Assembly: GCA_025201765.1 (NCBI GenBank)
Contig: MU623381.1
Span: 186,001-250,000 of the forward strand
Direction: 5' to 3'
Source of the DNA: Daldinia sp. FL1419
Taxonomy: Eukaryota > Ascomycota > Sordariomycetes > Xylariales > Hypoxylaceae
Length of the DNA stretch: 64,000 nucleotides
Below the pieces are notes generated by a model. That model was given only the letters and a program-made list of their open reading frames with translations. It ran no database searches and had not been told where the DNA came from. Of this stretch, positions 57,722 to 64,000 are shown one piece after another (the stretch's first letter is position 1; every line of letters begins with the position of its first letter). A program made the position numbers and the translations under genes.

Positions 57722-59375
57722 TTACTCTTCTTTCTTCACATCTTCATCCTTAAGAGGCGACTCACTCCCCTCAACTCCATCTTTCTTAGCACCACCATCC
57801 ACATCCATATCCTTCGTCTCAGGGGGAACGCCATTAGCTTTCTTCGTGCCCGTATCGCCCGGTCTTCGATGCCGGTACACTTTGATCTTGCCATCCTGGC
57901 CCGCGCTAACCATCGTATCACCATGGACATCTACCCAGAAACACACGCCGTCGTGGGCGCGGTGTATCCGCTGCACGATTTCCTTCGTCCGGACGTCCCA
58001 GAGCACGATATCCCCATCCTCGCTTGGGGCTGCTACGAAAGCCGTTGCTTTTCTGCTCCCCCCCCCCTCTTCTCCGTCGTCATTATTGTGGTCGTTGTTA
58101 GTAGTAGTAACGGTACCGAAGCATCCGCCGATGCTAAATTTAGAGTTCTCGTGCCCTTGGTATGTTTTCTTTACGGTGCCGGAGACATAGTCCCACAGCC
58201 GCAGACATGAGTCCATGCTGAAGGCTAATACGTAACGCCCGTTGGGCGCGAAGCAGACGGATGTTATGGGGGGATTGTCCTCGTGCACGAGGGTGCGGAG
58301 ACATTGACCTGTAGATGTGTCCCATATTCGTCTGCATTACAGACGACGTCAGTATTCAACTCCATAACGCGTGGGCAGGGGAAACTCACGTCAACCCATC
58401 CGTACTGCAACTAACCACCAACGTCCCGTCCCTACAAAAATCAATCCCGCTCACAGGATCACTATGAGCTGGCAGACTCCTCATCAGCCGGCCAGCGCGC
58501 ACATCCCACAAGAACACCGCCTCATCGTAGCTCCCACTCGCCAAAATATTCCCCTTGGGCGAAAACGCTAGACTATACACGTAGCTGTGATGGCCCAACA
58601 ACGGCTTTCCCGCCCGCGCCGGACGCCCCGTGACTCTATCCCATAGGCGAATCGCCTTGTCGTCGGACCCCGAGGCTAAGGTCTTGCTGTCGGGCGCCCA
58701 GGCTACGGCTGATACACCTGCCATATGCCCGACCAATGTCTCGGTGTGTTGACCAGAGTCGGCGTCCCAGATCCGGACTGTCCCGTCGGCGGAGGATGAG
58801 GCGATCCATCGCCCGTCAGGAGAGATGCGGACTTGGGATATTGCGCGCGAGTGCCCGGAAAGAGCTAGGCGGGGGACGTAGTGCGGTTTGGCGAGTCGGC
58901 GGGATAGGGGTGTAGTAGTGGATTCGCGGCGGGTGCGGAGGAGGGTATCGCCGCGCAGGGAACGGGAATCGGAAGGGGTACGGGATCTTGATCTCGATCT
59001 AGATCTTGGGATCCGCGAGCGAGAACGTGATCGACTTGATGATCGACTACCGGAACTCGAATGTCGGGAGCGTATGCGTGAGCGAGAACTAGATAGGGAT
59101 CTACCACGGCGCGGTGACCGTTCGTCGGAAGAGTAATCTGTTTCGCGACGACGTTCCCTACTCCGACTTCGACTGCAGCTTCGACTCTGGACCTCCGAAC
59201 GGCTATCTGCCGTCTTCTCCCGTATAGAAACGCTAAGGGTACGTTTACCGGATTTCTCTTTCGGGATATCGTAGCGTGGGGCGGACGTGGAATCGATACT
59301 ATCGTCGTCGTGGACTTTGCGACGTTTAGTCGGTGGCCCCTTGTGAGCCACGGCAGCAGAATCACCGCCAGACAT
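57722..59375 (-). CDS. swd3: WD40 protein, WDR5/Swd3-like COMPASS subunit, with SR-rich extension
   Basis: Two exons on the minus strand, 58390-59375 and 57722-58331, joined over a 58-nt GTGAGT...CAG intron (phase 2), give 531 aa. Residues about 60-150 are an Arg/Ser-dipeptide region (RSRSRSR tracts). WD repeats follow from about 170 to 490: LALSGHSRAISQVRISPDGR, TLVGHMAGVSAVAWAPDSK, PLLGHHSYVYSLAFSPKGN, SLPAHSDPVSGIDFCRDG, then after the junction HEDNPPITSVCFAPNGRYV and RLWDYVSGTVKKTYQGHEN. The DNPP segment and the YQGHEN block are hallmarks of WDR5/Swd3, the WD40 core subunit of the COMPASS H3K4 methyltransferase. A low-complexity Asn/Asp/Gly insert sits in a late repeat and the C-terminus is acidic. 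The SR-like head is not a usual part of WDR5. Confidence 0.88.
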
Positions 59376-60758
59376 GGCGTCCTGGGCGTTTACGAGTCCT
59401 GTAGGTACTATCGGGGGGACATTGGTTGGGATACGGTATCAATTGATAAATTAGTAAATTAGTACTTAATCGAGGGGCAACGCGGAGAGCAGTTAGGAGA
59501 TATCGCAGCCTCGCGTAGGTGGAATGAAAGAGACACATGCGACGGCGACGCGATCTTGACAAGGCTGAGAAGGAAATGGATTTTTAGCGGGTCTTTTTAT
59601 CAACTTGTAATATCGTTGGATTGTGCTGCTTATGTATACCCCACTATTAGAGAACGTTTAATTGGGAATTATGGTGCTCTCGGCAGGTCCTACCCTTCCA
59701 GGAGAATAAAGCCGATGCCGATCTAAACGATCTAAACGAAGGTACATACTAACATAGTAGATACATTAGACTAGATTCCTAATGCAGGGGAAGTGCAACT
59801 TTCAAGTATTCTTAGGTACTATGTACATGAACAATCAGGATGGCGAATTAACCTTGCAATAATACCGATCTCCAGGTCCGTCCAGCTAGGTAGCCGGTCT
59901 AGGTAGGTACTGGGTACCAGTCCGAGGTCCATATTGTACCTAAAGATACCTACCTACCGTATGCACGCAAGGATCTAAACAAGCATAACAGGGGCGAGCA
60001 TGGGAAGCTTTTAATGAGGAAATTTCGACAAACTGCTATTGCGGGATCCCTGCGGGAACGCTACATAAACTTTAAAGTAGTATCGTCTAGGTACCACAGC
60101 ATCACTAACGATATGTCCGAGTAACACGGGGGTAACATGTGGTTTTTACCCTCTAATTTCAAATGATTGAGTCGCATCGCATTTGAAATCCTCCTCTCTC
60201 CATTATTCCTGTTGTTCCTAGTGCTCCTAGTGTTCCCATTGTTCCTATTATCCATTCTCCCCTGATTTCTCGCAGCTTTTATCCTACAAAGCTGCAAAGA
60301 GTCAGCCTGGAACCCGACTCTCTCCATAAGTAGGGAGCTTGGTTATACCCTCACGACTGGAGGTGCGTCTCGCTTCAGAAGATAAATTACTACTACGTAC
60401 ATATGTCTATATATGTACATACGTAGTAAACAATTAATGAGGAAATGACAGGCTTAACCCAAAGGATCGATTAATCCCAGTTCAAGCACGCTGCAGCTAC
60501 TGCACGACGGGGGCGGAAAAAAAAGGGAAAAAAATAAAATAAACCGTGGCAGGGAGAACGCCGCAAAAGGAAAAAGAGATTAGAAAAATAAAATCCCGAA
60601 TATCCCTTTTATATAGACGGAAACTACCTATCCACACTCCCTTTTTTCTTCCCCTAGGGTGGTCTGAATACCCAAAGTATCCATCGAGGCGGAGACAACG
60701 AGAGGGGGAAAGGAACCCGAAAAAAAAAGAAAAAAAAAAGAAAAAAGCATCGTTCAAG
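59376..60758. other. divergent SWD3/ISC1 intergenic region
   Basis: 1.4 kb between divergent starts. It holds GGTAGGTACC-type blocks at 59886-59918 and 59947-59958, a TTCC-based microsatellite (TGTTCCTAGTGCTCC units, about 60203-60253), an imperfect palindrome at about 60388-60428, and A-rich tracts (60518-60542, 60720-60747) directly before the ISC1 start. No gene is supported; the 88-codon frame at 60061-60327 is made by the microsatellite. Confidence 0.6.
60388..60428. repeat. imperfect palindrome TACTACGTACATAT...
   Basis: A left arm TACTACGTACATATGT and a right arm ATATGTACATACGTAGTA face each other around a 3-nt centre. Symmetry is imperfect by one inserted TATG. It could form a hairpin or cruciform; no function is implied. 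Confidence 0.6.
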
Positions 60759-62628
60759 ATGGAGAACCTCCCCACCGAACTCAATCTCATCACCCTTAAC
60801 TGCTGGGGTCTCTTACACCTAAGCGAGTATCGCGCTGAGCGTCTAACCGCCATCGGCCGCGAACTCGCTACCGCGGATCCCCAGCCTCACATCGTCGCTT
60901 TGCAAGAATGCTGGACGCAAGAAGATTACCGCAGTATCCGGCGCGAGACACGTTTCGTCCTGCCCTACGGCAAGTTCTACTACAGCGGCGTATTCGGTGG
61001 CGGCTTAGCTATCCTGTCAAGATGGCCCATCGAGGAGAGCACCATGTTCCGTTACCCGCTGAATGGCCGACCTACGGCATTTTTTCGTGGTGATTGGTTT
61101 GTTGGGAAAGGCGTTGCTTGCGCTCGGATTCGGTATGGGCCGGGAGATCGCGATGTTGTCGAGGTTTTTAACACGCATACTCATGCTATATACGAACACC
61201 CGCCCGATAAGACGGATAGCTATCTGGTTCACCGACTCGCACAATCTTGGGAGATGGCTAAGCTCGTTCGTGGCGCTGCTGAGCGCGGGCACTTGGCCCT
61301 CGCGCTGGGCGATTTTAACGATGTACCGTTGTCTTTATCGTATCGCATGTTGACGGCCCATGCCCCCATCAAGGATGCTTGGCGAGTATTGAACCCAGAT
61401 TCGTCTCTCGGCTCTGCTCTCCACGAGCTGGAGCGCGCGCGCCGCCGGCCGATTCCTTCTGCCCAATATAATATTGTCGAGAACGGGGTTACGAGTAATA
61501 GCGTTTACAATACCTGGAGGTGGTCCAAGTCTGAACAACGGGCCCTGAAATCCGGAAAGAGGCCGATGATCATCCCGCCGGACACTCCCGATCCGCGTGG
61601 CAAACGTATTGTATGTGATAACTAGTATTTTCTCCCCTCGGATCTGTCTTATAGGATATATTAGGAAAACCTATCTGACTCCACTACAGGACTACATATT
61701 CTTCTCCCCACAAGTCTCCGTAACCCCAGGCTCCACCCCCGGAGCACTCCACAGCAGCTCGCCTGCAGCAGCACGCACAAGCCGCGACACGGCCGAAGCT
61801 CCGCAGACCAAAGGCTGGGTAGTCAAAGACGTGCGCGTAGGTATGCTAACCCGACACCCGGACCTTGGATGTTCTCTAAGCGACCACTTCTCCGTCGAAG
61901 CCACCCTCCTCTTCCACACATCCACCTCTCCTAACCTCATCCCCCCACATTCCCCTTCCCGTCCCCCTACTCCCAAGAAAACCCTTCCCCCACAAACCCA
62001 ACTCCTCCGCCCCTCCTCTTCTTCCTCCGACCGCTCCAGCGGCCACGACCACGCCGCCTCCCTCCTTGCCCTCGAACACGGAACCTACCTCCAATCTCCC
62101 ACTGGCTCCGAATACCGCGTCGGTTCCCGTCTCGATCTCCGCGCTTCTTTCGACGACCAACTCCGCGCCTCGCCTGCCTCGCCTTCCTCCGCCGCCCGAC
62201 GTGGCGACGGCCTTCCCTGCACCACCTACGACGAGGTTCTCTCCCTAATCCGATCTTACTCCCTGCGCGAATACACCCAACGCCGGTACCGCATCGCGCA
62301 CTTTTTCATCTGGACTTTTGTCGTCGTAGCGTGCTACGTCGCGGTATGGTTTGTTGGCGACGTTCATCCGGGTGTCGCTTTCGCGTTCCTAGTCCTTAGT
62401 AGTATCGGTTTCTTACTCGGTGCCGTAGACGGACTTATGGGATTGCTGTTTTTTGGAGCCGAGATTAGAAGTCTGGAGGAGTTTGAATGGGAGATTATGA
62501 ATGCCAAAGCTACGGCGAGTGGCGCCCATGGTATCGCCCAGCAGCAGATTGATGAAGAGGAGGATGGGGCGAATGGCGGTGTCGAGGGGGGGAGACGGGG
62601 AAGTGCCGGAGGGAATGAGAAATGGTAA
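60759..62628 (+). CDS. isc1: inositol phosphosphingolipid phospholipase C (neutral sphingomyelinase type)
   Basis: Two exons, 60759-61610 and 61690-62628, joined over a 79-nt GTATGT...CAG intron (phase 0), give 596 aa. The start is the ATG at 60759 after an A-rich leader, although the frame is open upstream to 60546. Endonuclease/exonuclease/phosphatase-fold catalytic residues are in place: LNCWGL (Asn14), LQECW (Glu50), LGDFNDVP (Asp185, Asn187) and LSDHFSV (His350). Residues about 375-480 are a Ser/Pro-rich linker. Two hydrophobic segments (FFIWTFVVVACYVAVWFVG and VAFAFLVLSSIGFLLGAVDG) follow, then an acidic tail. This matches Isc1, which cleaves inositol phosphosphingolipids to ceramides at ER and mitochondrial membranes. 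It is divergent from the WD40 gene. Confidence 0.92.
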
Positions 62629-63151
62629 GGTTAGGCTATGAGGTAGAGTGGATTTCTGGTTAATGATTTCATTTGGGGATGAGATGAATGGAATGAGTCT
62701 TGATGGGAGTAAGGTGGGCGGATGAGATGTTTTGATGTTGACTCAAAGAAGTTAAATGAACAAAAGTACGTAATTTTAATATGTACCTAATATAATCAAC
62801 CTAGGAATCACTTAAATCAAGAGAAAGAGGACCCAGGTAATGAAGGAACATCGTGTTGGAAGAGATATCTAAGTTAGGTTAGGGCTCGACTACCTTGGAA
62901 GTAGTAGCGATAATGATGATGATGATGATGATACCATGAAGAGATATACAGGTTCCGCGTAGGTATACTACCCTAGGGCTATTCATTTGTTCCCGACTCC
63001 CATAACTGGACTACACCAGCTACGTATTCCTCCATCTCCACTCTTCCTCCTTATCTTCCCTTTTTTTGCTCCTACGGATCCCACCATCTTTACCACCGCC
63101 CCTACTAAGTATTCTAACCCATGCAAGAACGACGAAGATAGGAGGCATCTA
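62629..63151. other. convergent 3' region with microsatellite
   Basis: Contains an (ATG)n microsatellite at about 62913-62932 and otherwise nothing distinctive; no gene is supported between the two convergent coding ends. Confidence 0.7.
62913..62932 (+). repeat. (GAT)n microsatellite
   Basis: About six to seven tandem copies of a GAT/ATG trinucleotide. Non-coding. Confidence 0.9.
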
Positions 63152-64000
63152 TCAACACGCTCGTCCCTGGCACCAAGCGCGATACGCGGCCGTCTCCACA
63201 CCCGCACCAACCCCCGGCGACGCTTTCCTCTTCCCCTTCTCCTTCGCTCCCCAATCCTCTCTACCGGCCCCCTCAGCAATACCCACGGGATACCCGTGTT
63301 CCCCCATACGACGATAATTATACCCCATAAACGCCGTCTGTTTCCTTACCTCTAGTACAGGACCCTTCGTGTTTTTATCCCTTAATAATCTATCTCTCGG
63401 TCGTTTTCTCTCGCGACGACCAAAAGTTCGTATGAAAACTTTCATTTCGTCACAGAGATCCATATCAGGTGCCATGATTTCGATCTCCCGGTCCATGCGT
63501 TTGAGCTTGGCCGAATCGTAGGGCACTGATACGAATTGTCCGATGACGCCGCGGATGTGGCGAGGGAACATGGCCAGTTGGGCTTGCATGGTAGCGATCT
63601 TTTCGGGGCTTCGGTAGGGCATTAGGCGAGGGGGTGAACAAGTAAGGTAACCATTGGCGTTGCTGCCCGCGATCAGGGGGTTCAAAGCCAAGCCCTCAGT
63701 CTCTGTACTCGCCTCGGGATGAGAATCAGACCAGTCGGATATCGGTTCCTCTTCGTCAAAATAGTGTGTATCCTCGCAGCCCGAAAGCTGCGGAATAAAT
63801 GGCGGAGGGATGTGTTGTAATCGGTCCCAGGGAATGTCACGGAACCATTTGTGCGCTTTAATATCCTCCCCGTCGTGAGGATACACCGATCTTCCCGTCC
63901 AATCTTGAATTCCACGACGATGTCGGGTTCTGGCTATAGGCTCTGGATTTGCATCTCGATAACGGTACCGTCTTGACGAAAGACGACTTTCTTTCTCGCA
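63152..64000 (-). CDS. AGC-family protein kinase, C-terminal part (cut by window end)
   Basis: The minus-strand frame is open from the right window edge to the stop at 63152, at least 282 codons. The visible Met at 63886 (MYPHDGEDIK) is internal: upstream codons read RTRHRRGIQDWTGRSV in frame. Seen here are GEDIKAHKWFRDIPWDRL and PPFIPQLSGCEDTHYFDEEE, followed by PISDWSDS. This is the end of the kinase domain and the AGC C-terminal extension, where PPFxP and FDEEEP are typical. A basic block (RRERKRPRDRLLRD) and VRKQTAFMGYNYRR near the end match a group of filamentous-fungal AGC kinases. The catalytic residues lie outside the window, so the subgroup and activity cannot be confirmed. Confidence 0.75.
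   Translation of the reverse strand, partial: CEKESRLSSRRYRYRDANPEPIARTRHRRGIQDWTGRSVYPHDGEDIKAHKWFRDIPWDRLQHIPPPFIPQLSGCEDTHYFDEEEPISDWSDSHPEASTETEGLALNPLIAGSNANGYLTCSPPRLMPYRSPEKIATMQAQLAMFPRHIRGVIGQFVSVPYDSAKLKRMDREIEIMAPDMDLCDEMKVFIRTFGRRERKRPRDRLLRDKNTKGPVLEVRKQTAFMGYNYRRMGEHGYPVGIAEGAGREDWGAKEKGKRKASPGVGAGVETAAYRAWCQGRAC

Noticed and set aside
60061..60327. Asn/Arg-rich 88-codon minus-strand frame
   Set aside because: The composition is produced by a TTCC-based microsatellite, not by coding constraint.

Overview
The window is nuclear DNA of a filamentous ascomycete, most likely a Sordariomycete. Genes carry short introns of about 50-100 nt with GTRNGY-type donors and CTRAC branch points. 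The proteins are typically fungal: a Zn2Cys6 regulator, a Clr5-domain protein, a SUN-family wall protein, the complex I 17.8 kDa subunit and Isc1. Intergenic DNA is full of the self-complementary motif CCTACCTAGGTAGG. Many gene models below were assembled by hand from exons in different frames, and all splice sites are inferred from the sequence.

Layout. 1-9 kb: a secreted type-B carboxylesterase, an assembly gap flanked by a duplicated sequence, a decayed DUF6594 gene, AT-rich DNA, and a four-TM protein with a proline-rich tail. 9-19 kb: a nine-exon Zn2Cys6 transcription factor, a small single-pass membrane protein, a Cys/His-rich pseudogene broken by one TGA, and a 1022-aa membrane protein. 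19-23 kb: non-coding with possible relics. 23-33 kb: a housekeeping block with a Clr5-domain protein, SIL1 divergent from complex I NUXM, ribosomal protein S15 and a C2H2 zinc-finger factor. 32.5-41.8 kb: gene-poor, holding a clearly broken L-amino-acid-oxidase-like gene. 41.8-64 kb: a SUN-family protein, an FMP42-like MFS transporter, PYM divergent from a five-exon QCR9, N-recognin UBR1, a WDR5/Swd3-like WD40 protein divergent from sphingolipid phospholipase C Isc1, and the C-terminal part of an AGC kinase cut by the window end.

The genes do not form an obvious biosynthetic cluster. Links are pairwise: SIL1/NUXM, PYM/QCR9 and SWD3/ISC1 are divergent pairs sharing one upstream region. Both respiratory genes (NUXM, QCR9) have CCAAT boxes upstream, as expected for HAP-complex control. 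The pseudogenes lie in the AT-rich, gene-poor parts, and three of their nonsense codons (TAA, TAG, TAG) are of the kind CpA-to-TpA (RIP-like) mutation produces. The most unusual single structure is QCR9, with an ATG-only first coding exon and two consecutive GC-AG introns of identical length. I found no convincing tRNA, rRNA, CRISPR array or intact transposon.
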